A program made the position numbers and the translations under genes. A stretch of 64,000 nt of DNA from Strigamia acuminata. Taxonomy: Eukaryota; Arthropoda; Chilopoda; Geophilomorpha; Linotaeniidae. Below, in pieces: positions 1-8,648 of the stretch (the stretch's first letter is position 1; every line of letters begins with the position of its first letter). The stretch spans positions 11,899,060-11,963,059 of the forward strand of contig OX442314.1 of the NCBI GenBank assembly GCA_949358305.1. Direction: 5' to 3'. The notes beneath the pieces are model-generated. The model was not told the DNA's origin and did not search any database. It saw only the letters and a list, made by a program, of their open reading frames with translations.

Positions 1-1278
1 AACTATCTTGAAATAGCCAGAAAATTGGTTTCAATTTACAACAAGTACGGCCTGGATCCATCGAAAGTTACGAAAACAATAACCGACAATGCCAGCAACT
101 TTGTCAAAGCATTTCGGTTGTTTGAACACACCGAGTCCGATCCGGAAGAAGTTGAAGATGAAGATGAACCGATCATTCTTCAATCGGTTGGAGATATATT
201 GACTGGGCCAGAATCTGTACCCGAAGTAGACAGTGATTTCGATTTCGATTTAGATTTACCATCGCATCTCCGCTGCAGTGCACATTCGCTCAACTTAATC
301 GCTACAACGGATGCTGCTACAGCCTTAAAAACGAACGCATACAACAGTGCAATGTCCAAATTTCAATCGATTTGCAATAAGATGAATCGTAGCGCACAGG
401 TAGCTGAAAAACTACATGAACTTTGTAATCGTTTCATTCCAACACCCGGAATCACAAGATGGAATTCGTATTTCGACAGCATTTCTGTTTTTATCTCGCT
501 GGAATCCAAAGTACCGAGTATCTGTGAAATTACGAATGTTGATGTTTTCACAAATCCAGAATTAGATTTTCTGAAAAGCTGGTTGCGTGTGATGCGACCT
601 ATTGCGATTGCTCTGGATCTAATGCAAGGCGAAAATGCGTACTTAGGAATACTGTTGCCCACTTTAAAAGGCATCCAAGTTAATCTGTTAAATTTACAGA
701 ATTTTTTACATTCCAATGATGTGATTTTACATCTTGTTGCTGCTCTTTTGAAAGGACTGACTAAGCGATACGACCATTTGCTTAATTACATCGATTCCGA
801 CGGACAGATAAAACGTAATTGTTGTGAGTACATTCTTGCAACGTGCTCATTGCCGAAATACAAGCTAATTTGGGAAACTAACCTGATCAAACGAGCAAAG
901 TGCAGAGAACTTCTTTCGAACGCAATGACACAGTTCAATGCACCTGCATTAACATTACCCAACCAATCTTTAAGTCAAGATCTAGAACCAGACAATTGTC
1001 TTGATTATTTCTCTAATGGAAGTATAAATTCTGAGACCGATGCGGTTGAGGACGAATTGAGTGGCTACTTAAGTAATCGGAGTTCGGAAGTGTCATCTCT
1101 TTTTAACTTTCCTTTGGTAATGAAAGTATTCAGAAAACACAACACGGCAATTGCATCATCAGCCCCCGTCGAGAGGCTTTTCAGCCGAGCAAGCTTAGTC
1201 GCAATTCCTAGGCGCAGCTTATTATCAGACGAAAATTTCGACAATTTAATTCTTTCAATGATAAATTTATTAATTTAA
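1..1278 (+). CDS. hAT-family transposase, 5'-truncated by the window
   Basis: The frame is open from base 1 (no ATG at the start), so the N-terminus lies outside the window. Visible hAT features in order: TDNASNF (second catalytic Asp region), an acidic Asp/Glu-rich insert, CSAHSLNL (Cys/His motif), TRWNSY (conserved Arg-Trp), a Glu in the MQGENAYLG stretch that fits the third catalytic residue, and a C-terminal dimerisation block SSAPVERLFSRAS followed by PRRSLLSDENFDNL. The ORF ends normally with TAA, and no stop or frameshift is seen in the visible 425 codons, so the transposase may be recent. It is followed directly by hAT-type subterminal repeats and a hAT-like terminus at 1529. Family assignment is secure; activity is unknown. 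Confidence 0.88.
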   Translation, partial: NYLEIARKLVSIYNKYGLDPSKVTKTITDNASNFVKAFRLFEHTESDPEEVEDEDEPIILQSVGDILTGPESVPEVDSDFDFDLDLPSHLRCSAHSLNLIATTDAATALKTNAYNSAMSKFQSICNKMNRSAQVAEKLHELCNRFIPTPGITRWNSYFDSISVFISLESKVPSICEITNVDVFTNPELDFLKSWLRVMRPIAIALDLMQGENAYLGILLPTLKGIQVNLLNLQNFLHSNDVILHLVAALLKGLTKRYDHLLNYIDSDGQIKRNCCEYILATCSLPKYKLIWETNLIKRAKCRELLSNAMTQFNAPALTLPNQSLSQDLEPDNCLDYFSNGSINSETDAVEDELSGYLSNRSSEVSSLFNFPLVMKVFRKHNTAIASSAPVERLFSRASLVAIPRRSLLSDENFDNLILSMINLLI

Positions 1279-1529
1279 TAATTATTACAGTAAATTAATG
1301 TCTTATTCCAATATGAAATGGTGTAAATAAAAATTTGAATTCAGAAAAAAAAAGCCTGTAAAGTGAACTGAACTAGAACTGAACTAGAACTGAACTAGAA
1401 CTGAACTAGAACTTAGTTCACTTTGAGATTTCGGGGTGAACGGGAACTAGAACTAGTTCCGTAAATTGAAAATGGTGATGAACGAGAACTAGAACTAGTT
1501 CGCGATTTAGTGAACTAGATACAACACTG
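1279..1529 (+). mobile_element. 3' subterminal region and terminal inverted repeat of the hAT element
   Basis: After the transposase stop comes an A-rich stretch with AATAAA (1326 area). Then four head-to-tail copies of an 11-bp unit (CTGAACTAGAA, about 1368-1412) and further GAACTAGAACTAGTTC palindromic motifs at about 1443 and 1488. The element appears to end in ATACAACACTG at 1529, the reverse complement of a CAGTGTTG-type hAT terminus. The repeated GAACTAG motifs would be expected as subterminal transposase-binding sites (inference). The other end lies outside the window, so the 8-bp target duplication cannot be tested; the expected copy is CTATTTCC at 1530-1537. Confidence 0.7.
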
Positions 1530-1689
1530 CTATTTCCACATCATCTGGTCGTCCAGGTACAAGGATAACTGTTTCTTGATGTGTCACAAGGCCACGAAAT
1601 ATGACTTTTTTCTTTACAATCCCTGTATAAAGAAACTTAATTTCCATTATTATTTTATTTATAATTCTTTTTTATATATTTTTAAAATA

Positions 1690-1812
1690 TATAAAAAAAA
1701 CTTTTTTGGTGCTTGAATCCAAATACCTCAGGCAGACGTGCAGGTAAAATAATATTTTACCTGCACGTATGCCTTAAGCATTCCGGATTCAAACACCAAA
1801 AGTTTTTCCCTA
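1690..1812. repeat. Imperfect inverted repeat made of two facing copies of an RNF216-like exon end
   Basis: The arms (about 1690-1750 and 1754-1812) are about 75-80% complementary. The centre has perfect 11-bp arms, GCAGGTAAAAT, around AAT. Each arm reads inward as the end of an IBR-domain exon (WCLNP ... TCR) followed by a GTAAAA splice-donor-like sequence. This looks like an inverted duplication of a pseudogene exon, not a transposon end. Confidence 0.65.
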
Positions 1813-2095
1813 TCACGTTCGTCATTATTGTCGAGAAGGAACATTGAGGACAAGACTCCACATTAGAAATGTGCGGTTCTTCCATGATTAAAAAACTAGA
1901 AAAAGTCATGATTGATAGAATTTCTTGAAGTTCTACTGTCGAGTATTGTCCTCGACCATCAGGAAGTAGGCACTCGATTTGACAGTTTCCCCTGGTCACT
2001 TCGGCGGAACCAGTGGTTGTTTCTGCACTTTCTCAAGTCTTCTTTGAGTAAATCTTCTTTCTTGCACATAACTTTTAACGTGTGTTTTATATAAA
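1745..2095 (-). pseudogene. Decayed RNF216 (TRIAD3)-like RBR exon
   Basis: On the minus strand, about 2065-1757, two frames together follow the RING1-IBR exon of the intact RNF216 gene at 38263-38698. One frame gives EDLLKEDLRKCRNNHWF, matching the ELLIEDMLQCSDGHLF region. After a frameshift the other frame gives CPQCSFSTIM and FWCLNPECLRHTCR, matching CPHCSFCAIV and FRCFNPECLKVTCR. The fragment stops exactly where the intact exon has its splice donor. The RING cysteines are partly lost and the frame is broken, so it is a pseudogene fragment of a divergent paralogue. Confidence 0.72.
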
Positions 2096-2422
2096 GCACA
2101 TTCGATTCAATCTTTTTCATTAAAGTGATCGTCTAAGTTTGGGTATAATTTCAAGAATGATTCCACTCCGAAGTCCCTGCAATTCAAACACGAACAAAGC
2201 GGTAAATATTTTCTCTATAATCTTTCCTCCTCTTATTAATTTTTTAGCATAAAAAAACCTGTCTTTTGGGGAACGTTTGATGGAATCCATAAATACACTG
2301 GAAAAGTGCAGTTAATTAAAGAATTGTAGTTGGCAGCAAAAAGAGGAGTTGCAGCGAATTAAAGTTGTAAAACGAAACGAACATATTTACTTTCATTAGA
2401 ATACATGAATAACAACAAGAAC
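2096..2422. other. Short intergenic stretch, nothing recognised
   Basis: AT-rich DNA between the RNF216-like fragment and the retrotransposon. No ORF, repeat or RNA gene is seen. Confidence 0.5.
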
Positions 2423-2785
2423 AGCTTGTGACAAATTAGCAATAGATGGCGCCACTAGTACTAGCGGCAAATTCAACCTCGAACTTACTATTTTACATAG
2501 AAATGGTTCACAAAACATATTGTTATGTTTGCTATGACTAAATATAATTTAGATCGATAATATAAAGTTATATTATCAATACTCAATAAGACAAAGCAGG
2601 TATTCTTGCTTTATCACGGGTACGCGACCTGAAACCCATTTTCAGAATGTATTTCCGTTCTGTGTATCCATTTCCTGTCCCCGGTATCCCGTTCCGGTTT
2701 ATGCTAAAAGATTAGCATAATCCCAATTTGCGTCTCCATATCCACTTCCTGCGATACGAGATTGGTGGAACCTAATCCCACCGAG

Positions 2786-2791
2786 TATAAA
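2786..2791 (+). promoter_or_regulatory. TATA box of the 5' LTR promoter
   Basis: TATAAA in the context GAGTATAAAACTCCC, about 360 bp into the LTR. The same site recurs at 14275-14280. Transcription would start about 30 bp downstream, giving U3 of about 390 bp and a long R-U5 (inference). Confidence 0.6.
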
Positions 2792-3963
2792 ACTCCCTGA
2801 CAACAGGAAGTAAAGCTAGTTCTTGATTTCTGGTTATTTGGTATGTTCCGCATGTCAAATAACTGTTTCTTACTCAGGGCATGGGCCTACCGGTCCATGC
2901 ATAGCATGGCTCTGCTGAGCCATGCAACCCCCGTCAACTGAAGGCGAAGTTCGGACTGTTAATGTTTCCGTCAAACGGTCTTGCCGAGGAGAAAGCCTCC
3001 CGCATAAGTATCCTCGTGGTCGGACAATAGAATCACGTGTGATACCAAAGTATTTAGTAACCGTTAGTAGCACTGTTACTGAAAGAGATTGACTCCATCA
3101 CTTGATGGTGCCAAAGCAGTCTGCATGCAAAACATGCAGTTACCGCCAGTAGCACTATGTGTTTGGGAAAGTTATATCTCTTCGGTGATGGTGCCAAAGC
3201 AGTCTACTTATGAGTAGTATCTCGGGTGATTAATTCTGTTGTGCAGAACTGCGGGCTATATCCCCCTGAATACCAGTGCCGTCTCTCACCGCACTGTTAT
3301 TTAGGGCACGCGCGATACTGTTCTGCTCAGCAAGGCGAACTTTGACGGCAATTGTGTGTTGCGATGTTTAACCTTTATTATATTTTGTAGTTGATAAATA
3401 CACCCTAATTGTTTAAACTTGGCAACAAGTTAACAACCGAAGTAAGTCACGAGACTTATTTCACTGTATGACGAATCAAATTCGTGACAATAAATTGAAT
3501 ACAATTTATTGAGTTAATTTATTAAACTCACAACATCCCGAATTAATTATAATTCAGAAGTGGAACCTTGAAGAATAAATGACTTCATTTATTCATTACC
3601 AATTTCCAACCCTAGTTGTGGCGGTGCACATGAGTCAACCGCACCTCTCGGATCGAACCAAGAAGCATTACACGATACGAACCAGGAACACGAAGGAGCG
3701 CGAAGGAACCAGTTTCACGATTACGGAGCGCCGACGGAAGCCGCGAGGACACAGCCAGCCCGGCTACGCGTAGATGACATCTTTAACTCGGTCGAGCGGG
3801 CGTTTTGCCGTTCCCGAACCCCGGATCACCAATAACCGTAATCATATTATTTTAGGGCTGTTCCACAGCCAATTATTTGTATAGTTTAACTTGTAAATTA
3901 ACTTGCCAAATGTCGGCATTAGAATTTGTATAACTTTTAGATTTGATTCTATTGTTTGACAAC

Positions 3964-3969
3964 AATAAA
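3964..3969 (+). promoter_or_regulatory. LTR polyadenylation signal
   Basis: AATAAA followed by a T/GT-rich stretch (TGTTATGTTTTGAG ... TTGTTG) typical of a downstream element. The functional copy would be the 3' LTR one at 15453-15458. Confidence 0.5.
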
Positions 3970-4082
3970 TGTTATGTTTTGAGAAACTTGTTGTCTTTAT
4001 TTTATCTCGTATTATTCACTATTTCACGCGACTTATACCCGGTACTATCATGCGATAAGGAGTTGTGGTCGTCACCGTCACA

Positions 4083-4950
4083 CGTGGAGGTCCCACCGAG
4101 ATAGGTTGCAAAGTTTAAATTTACCGAATTTAATAGAAAGTGAAAATTGAGATAAATAAAGATTATAACATTTTGAAACGAATTATATATTTCTACTTTT
4201 ACGAAGTAAGAAAATGTCTTTAAAAACGTTGGAATTCATAAGAATATCTAACATTAAAGGGAATGTTATGTTGTGTTATAAAACACTCCAACAATTGAAA
4301 GAATTTATTTTCTAAATTTTCACGGAAGGTCTGTAAAAACAGTTTCAATGTTGATTGAATATTTTCGAAAGAATTATCCAATCAATAACGAGATTGACCA
4401 GACCAAAGTGCGGACGTAGTAGAAAACTACTGTAAGTAAAGGATTAGTCTCCATTTTATCATTGGATAAAAAGATTTTCCACCAATAAAGTATCGAGGGA
4501 TTAAAGGATTATCGATCCTCGATACCACGCGGATCCAGACTGCAGAGGACCATTCGTATCCAGACCAGACCCGCGTACACGTGTTCCAGTAGCCATCTTG
4601 ACCACGCCGTCCCGTTTAGTCCCGATTCGAAATTTCCACGCCGTAGACCAGCAAAGTTAAGTGTATTCCATCTACTATTCTAATAATAGTTTAAAGCGTA
4701 TTTCTTTCCAAACGCTAGTTTACCTGTAGAAGATTTCGTTTGATTTTGTTCTAGTTTGATAATAGTTTAACGCGTATTAAACCACGCGAAATTTAATTTT
4801 CTTTTGTTTAAAGTTTGTCGATAGTTTAACACGTTTAACCACCGCGTGGAGTTTAAGCTTAACCTTATCGAAGTGTATTGTTATTTTGAAGTGTATATTT
4901 TATAAAGTGTGTTATCGTTCTTTAGTAATAAAGAATTTAAAACTTTTATT
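4083..4950 (+). other. Untranslated leader between PBS and gag
   Basis: An 868-bp leader without a long ORF. It holds three spaced copies of an ATAGTTTAA-CGT motif (about 4685, 4761, 4821), each followed by related T-rich sequence, and a strong splice-donor-like GTAAGT at 4432-4437. The donor is the best candidate partner for the acceptor before ORF3 (inference). Confidence 0.5.
4085..4102 (+). promoter_or_regulatory. Primer binding site, complementary to tRNA-Gln 3' end
   Basis: TGGAGGTCCCACCGAGAT starts two bases after the LTR. Its complement is the 3' end of animal tRNA-Gln (acceptor strand GGTGGGACCT plus CCA), an 18-nt full match from known tRNA sequence. It would prime minus-strand DNA synthesis. 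Confidence 0.85.
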
Positions 4951-7020
4951 ATGTCTGACGAAAACATTCATATGAATGAACTCGAAGACCAAACGGATTT
5001 AATTCCGGACGATTTAACAGAGTATTGTCAACTCTATAATCTGAATCGGGTTGATTTCAAAACAATAACCGAAGCGGTTAATCATGTACGCGTACTTGAG
5101 AAAAGAAATCAGAGAATTAGACCCGATGAAGATGAAGATTCGGAGAACGAAAGTCGGCATTCGCGGACTTCACACCGAACCCCACGGAAAACGATTCCCA
5201 CGAATCGTAAGCTGGACTTTCCCTCTCCTAAAAAGAGGTTGGGATATCAAGCCCGGATAGGGTCGACTCCCCAGCTAAACGATAGAATGGTACGCGAGCC
5301 ATCGTTTAGCCGATCCCGTAGTCAACAAAGTTCTGGACAAAGAACACCCAGTTCTAATAGTCCTTTAAATCTAGCCAAACCAAGGTCTAGATCGACTAGT
5401 GTTAATCGAATGATTAACAATAGTAATTCGGGTTTTATCCCCCAAACTTCAGGGAATAGACAAAATGTCTCCCAAAACTCGGGACATAGACAGTATGTTA
5501 CTCCAACATCTGGAAATAGACATTATGCCCCTCCGACACCGGGGAAAGGACAGTTTGTCCCCCCAACGCAGTCAAAAAGAGTGTCAAATCGAACTCCAAG
5601 GAGATCCGATCCGATCTCACCGTCCCCCGTTATTCAAAATTTACCGGCGGGAAGAACTCGTTCAAATCAGACACCCCCAGAACGTGTACAAAATAAAAGT
5701 AGTGTTCCACATGGACAACATGTACCATCTGGCAATCATACACAGCATGAAAATTATGTTCCTCCGAGGAGAGAAATCCCCCAGGACAATCAGGTCCCTA
5801 AGGGAAATCTGCCCAATTTTGAACAAAATTCTGGTTCGGCATCCTCCGCTGGTAGTTCATCTCAAGCGAGATTTTCTACCGACGACTTGGGAACCATCCT
5901 TACCTATGTGCGAAATATTCAAACTGATTGTGCACAGCAAGTACAACAATTTATGCAGAATAATGCACAGCAAAATAATAATGCAAACAATTCAAATAAA
6001 ACCTTTTTCAAAGGTCAAGATATGCCTGTTTTTGATGGAAAACAGAAGGACGTGGCTAAATTTTTAGCTACAGCCAAAACAGTCGCTGTCGCTAAAGGTT
6101 TAACTCTAGATGAGATGGTAAAACGCGGAATACCAACTTATTTATCTGGTATAGCCCACGAATGGCATACCGATAACCTCGACAAATTTGTTGACTGGAA
6201 AACTTTCGAAAAGATGTTTTTGGCGGAGTTTGACATGATCCCTGTCACCCGAGCCCGAAAGCTTCGAAATTTAATCCAGGGCCCAGAAGAGCCACTCTAT
6301 ACATTTCTTTTGAGATTTAAACAAGCTCAAGGATCTTATTCAAAAAGAGATGAAGCTCCTACTCTTCTCGAGAATTTGAACTTAGTTAGTTACAATCGAA
6401 TAATCGATAGAGGTCTCTATGAAGAATCATTTAATGACATATTTCAATTTGTCCGACAAAATAGGGCCCTTTTTGAAGCCCAAAATGCTAGTGTGGACAC
6501 TATTGCCAATAAAGAGGACGAAACTGTCCCGTCAAATACTCAAAAAGGTAAAGACGCCAGGAGTTCGCGCCCACTCATACGCTCTACTCAGACGTTGAAC
6601 GCCGAACCAGAAGTTGTACCTATGGAATCTGACGAGACAGACAATCTTGAAAACGATGTTGGATTCAGCAACATGGTATGTGCCCTATCGGAGAAAGCAA
6701 CTGGAAAATGTTTCCATTGCAATCAACCAGGACACTTTAAGAGGGAATGTCCTTTGTTACAAAAAAGAAAATTTGTTCAGGACAAGCCCCAAGGTACTGG
6801 TAATAATACCAATTCCAATCCCACCTCTGATCTTTTTAAACGACAGAGGCAAAATTGGGTGACCGCTGAATCTTTGGACCAAAAACTTGAAGACTTCAAA
6901 ACTACTATGCAAACTAGTATGACAAAATCCATGTCGGACTTATTCACTAAATTTTTGGATCCAAAAAATGCAACCACTCCACCTTTGGCGATTGAAGGTC
7001 CACCGGCCCCAAAAAACTAG
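4951..7020 (+). CDS. gag: gag polyprotein of the Ty3/gypsy element (689 aa)
   Basis: Structural protein that would form the virus-like particle and package element RNA. The first ATG of the frame is 4951 (MSDENIHMNE); the frame is open upstream to 4909 but without ATG. The N-terminal part (residues 60-270) is low-complexity, rich in Ser, Arg, Asn, Gln and Pro, with several degenerate PQ-SGNR repeats. The capsid-like part (about 345-520) contains MPVFDGKQKDVAKFLATAK and EWHTDNLDKFVDWKTFEKMF, typical of retrotransposon gag. One CCHC zinc knuckle (CFHCNQPGHFKREC) lies at 6709-6750. The stop TAG at 7018-7020 directly follows the frameshift site AAAAAAC. The N-terminal extension makes it longer than most gypsy gag proteins. 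Confidence 0.92.
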   Translation: MSDENIHMNELEDQTDLIPDDLTEYCQLYNLNRVDFKTITEAVNHVRVLEKRNQRIRPDEDEDSENESRHSRTSHRTPRKTIPTNRKLDFPSPKKRLGYQARIGSTPQLNDRMVREPSFSRSRSQQSSGQRTPSSNSPLNLAKPRSRSTSVNRMINNSNSGFIPQTSGNRQNVSQNSGHRQYVTPTSGNRHYAPPTPGKGQFVPPTQSKRVSNRTPRRSDPISPSPVIQNLPAGRTRSNQTPPERVQNKSSVPHGQHVPSGNHTQHENYVPPRREIPQDNQVPKGNLPNFEQNSGSASSAGSSSQARFSTDDLGTILTYVRNIQTDCAQQVQQFMQNNAQQNNNANNSNKTFFKGQDMPVFDGKQKDVAKFLATAKTVAVAKGLTLDEMVKRGIPTYLSGIAHEWHTDNLDKFVDWKTFEKMFLAEFDMIPVTRARKLRNLIQGPEEPLYTFLLRFKQAQGSYSKRDEAPTLLENLNLVSYNRIIDRGLYEESFNDIFQFVRQNRALFEAQNASVDTIANKEDETVPSNTQKGKDARSSRPLIRSTQTLNAEPEVVPMESDETDNLENDVGFSNMVCALSEKATGKCFHCNQPGHFKRECPLLQKRKFVQDKPQGTGNNTNSNPTSDLFKRQRQNWVTAESLDQKLEDFKTTMQTSMTKSMSDLFTKFLDPKNATTPPLAIEGPPAPKN

Positions 7021-8648
7021 TAGAGGGGGTTACCGAAAACCCCCTAAAAAACCAGAGTAGTACATTATCCTCAGAAATAGAAAATGTTTTAAACGAAACG
7101 CTGAATAAATTAGTAATTCAAGATGAGGAAATTAAACGACCTAATCGTAAAACTAGGAAAAGAAATCCAAAGTATGCATTTAAGGAACCTTATCCTAACA
7201 CTCCTTTTTCGGTGGAAGAGACTGAAAATCCGTTTACATCATTCGATGACGACCTCTTTCCTACGGATAAGGGGGACGAATCTTGGCGAGAGTCCTTGAA
7301 TGCAATAGTTGAAAGCGCTATAAATCCTCCTGTTCGAGAGGAAACCACTAGTTCTAGTGGAGGAGTATGCGAAAGTTTGGAGGCAATGATGGAAAATTTA
7401 GATATCTCCTCGAAATTATCTAGACATCATAGACTTCGTAAATATGTCAAAGAACATCAGCTCAAGAGAGCTGAAGTAGTTGAACGCATCAAACGTTTGG
7501 GAAACAGTATCGACGACCCCCGAATGAAAGTAACAATAGGTGGACTCACCTATAATGCTTTAATGGATTCAGGAGCCACCCAATGTTTTATTGGATTACA
7601 ATTACTTGACAGTACTTGTGCCTCCCCTGACTTCATTCAAGATTGCCCCCGAAATATGAAAGTTTGTGCCGTCGGCATAACTCATATCCCGTTAGGGCAA
7701 ATAACCCTTTGTGTTCAATGGGCGGATGGAGTAGAATTCACTCCAATGAATTTCATCATTTTAGACAGAAATGTGTGTGGCCTAATTTTAGGACACAATT
7801 TTATGCGTCGTACCACAATCAATTTAAATCCAGCACGAGCTGAATTTGATTGTGACAACAAACCTGGTTGGACTGCGCCTTACGTAGATAACGAACTTAA
7901 TGACAGTCTAGCGAGGTTACGCACAATAAAAAACGACGGAACAATCACTCATACACCCGACAATTGGGAAGAATTGTTGGTGAAAGATTGTGATTGCTCC
8001 GACGAGGAAAAGACCAAATTACTAGAAGTAATTTCCGGAATCAAGCACGTCTTTCGGGACAAAGTTGGTTGTACGAACCTTGCTAAACATAAGATTACGT
8101 TTAAAAAGGACGCGAAATGGAAAAAACAACCATTTCGCATGTACAATCCAGCTAAAATTGCGATTATGACCAAACTAGTTGAAGAGCTAGAAGCAGAGAA
8201 TCTCATTGAGAAATCTACGGGACCTTATATAAGTCATCCCGTAATAGTTGCCAAACCAAATGGCACATATAGGTTATGTATTGATTACCGATGGCTAAAT
8301 GCGATCACCGAAATCAATGCAATCCAAATGCCCAGTATTGATTTGCTCATGCACAATACGAATCAGGCAAAATACTTCACCTCACTTGACCTTACAAAAG
8401 GATATTATCAAGTAGAGATGGAAGATGAAGATAAGCAGAAAACTGCTTTCTATACTCCAAAAGGCAACTATCAATTTGTACGTATGCCATTTGGGTTATG
8501 TAACGCGCCTTGTACATTTCAAGCTCTAATGGAACAAGTTATGGGTGACGCGTTATATAAACATGCATTAGTCTATTTAGACGATGTAATCATCTTTTCT
8601 CAGACCTGGGACCAACATCTCGGTCACATCAAAGATGTCTTAGAATGA
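6996..8648 (+). CDS. pol: pol polyprotein, first part: protease and N-terminal half of reverse transcriptase
   Basis: The frame is open from 6996 (after a stop at 6993-6995), overlaps the end of gag and lacks an early ATG, consistent with expression by frameshifting. The aspartic protease active site is DSGATQCFIG (Asp at 7566-7568). Reverse transcriptase follows: primer-grip and palm motifs SHPVIVAKPNGTYRLCIDYR, FTSLDLTKGYYQVEM, FVRMPFGLCNAPCTFQ, and the catalytic YLDD at 8574-8585. An in-frame TGA at 8646-8648 ends this part 20 codons after YLDD, before the connection to the thumb. The same frame continues at 8649, so the TGA is a point nonsense change or a readthrough stop; the position in the middle of RT argues for a disabling mutation. 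Confidence 0.9.
   Translation, partial: RSTGPKKLVEGVTENPLKNQSSTLSSEIENVLNETLNKLVIQDEEIKRPNRKTRKRNPKYAFKEPYPNTPFSVEETENPFTSFDDDLFPTDKGDESWRESLNAIVESAINPPVREETTSSSGGVCESLEAMMENLDISSKLSRHHRLRKYVKEHQLKRAEVVERIKRLGNSIDDPRMKVTIGGLTYNALMDSGATQCFIGLQLLDSTCASPDFIQDCPRNMKVCAVGITHIPLGQITLCVQWADGVEFTPMNFIILDRNVCGLILGHNFMRRTTINLNPARAEFDCDNKPGWTAPYVDNELNDSLARLRTIKNDGTITHTPDNWEELLVKDCDCSDEEKTKLLEVISGIKHVFRDKVGCTNLAKHKITFKKDAKWKKQPFRMYNPAKIAIMTKLVEELEAENLIEKSTGPYISHPVIVAKPNGTYRLCIDYRWLNAITEINAIQMPSIDLLMHNTNQAKYFTSLDLTKGYYQVEMEDEDKQKTAFYTPKGNYQFVRMPFGLCNAPCTFQALMEQVMGDALYKHALVYLDDVIIFSQTWDQHLGHIKDVLE
7011..7045 (+). promoter_or_regulatory. -1 programmed ribosomal frameshift signal between gag and pol
   Basis: The heptamer A AAA AAC (7011-7017) is in the gag frame with the gag stop codon immediately after it. 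After a 6-nt spacer comes a perfect 8-bp stem, AGGGGGTT (7024-7031) with AACCCCCT (7038-7045), closing a 6-nt loop ACCGAA. The pol frame is open from 6996 and lies in -1 relative to gag. Slippery heptamer, spacing and GC-rich hairpin all match established -1 frameshift rules. Confidence 0.88.

Larger units (their letters stand above)
2427..4082 (+). repeat. 5' LTR, 1656 bp
   Basis: It begins TGTGAC and ends GTCACA, a perfect 6-bp terminal inverted repeat with TG...CA ends. It corresponds base for base to the 3' LTR at a constant offset of 11,489. Inside are a TATA box (2786-2791), two copies of a roughly 84-bp imperfect tandem unit containing GATGGTGCCAAAGCAGTCT (about 3103 and 3187), and an AATAAA (3964-3969). 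Two ORFs of 64-67 codons are present identically in both LTRs but have no coding character. Confidence 0.95.

Noticed and set aside
2870-3773. ORFs of 64-67 codons inside the LTRs (also at 14359-14562 and 15068-15262)
   Set aside because: They occur in both LTRs, span presumed promoter and R regions, and show no protein family features.
8646-8648. TGA as a programmed readthrough or selenocysteine codon
   Set aside because: It falls between the catalytic palm and the thumb of RT, where no element regulates expression, and no stimulatory structure was evident; a nonsense mutation is simpler.
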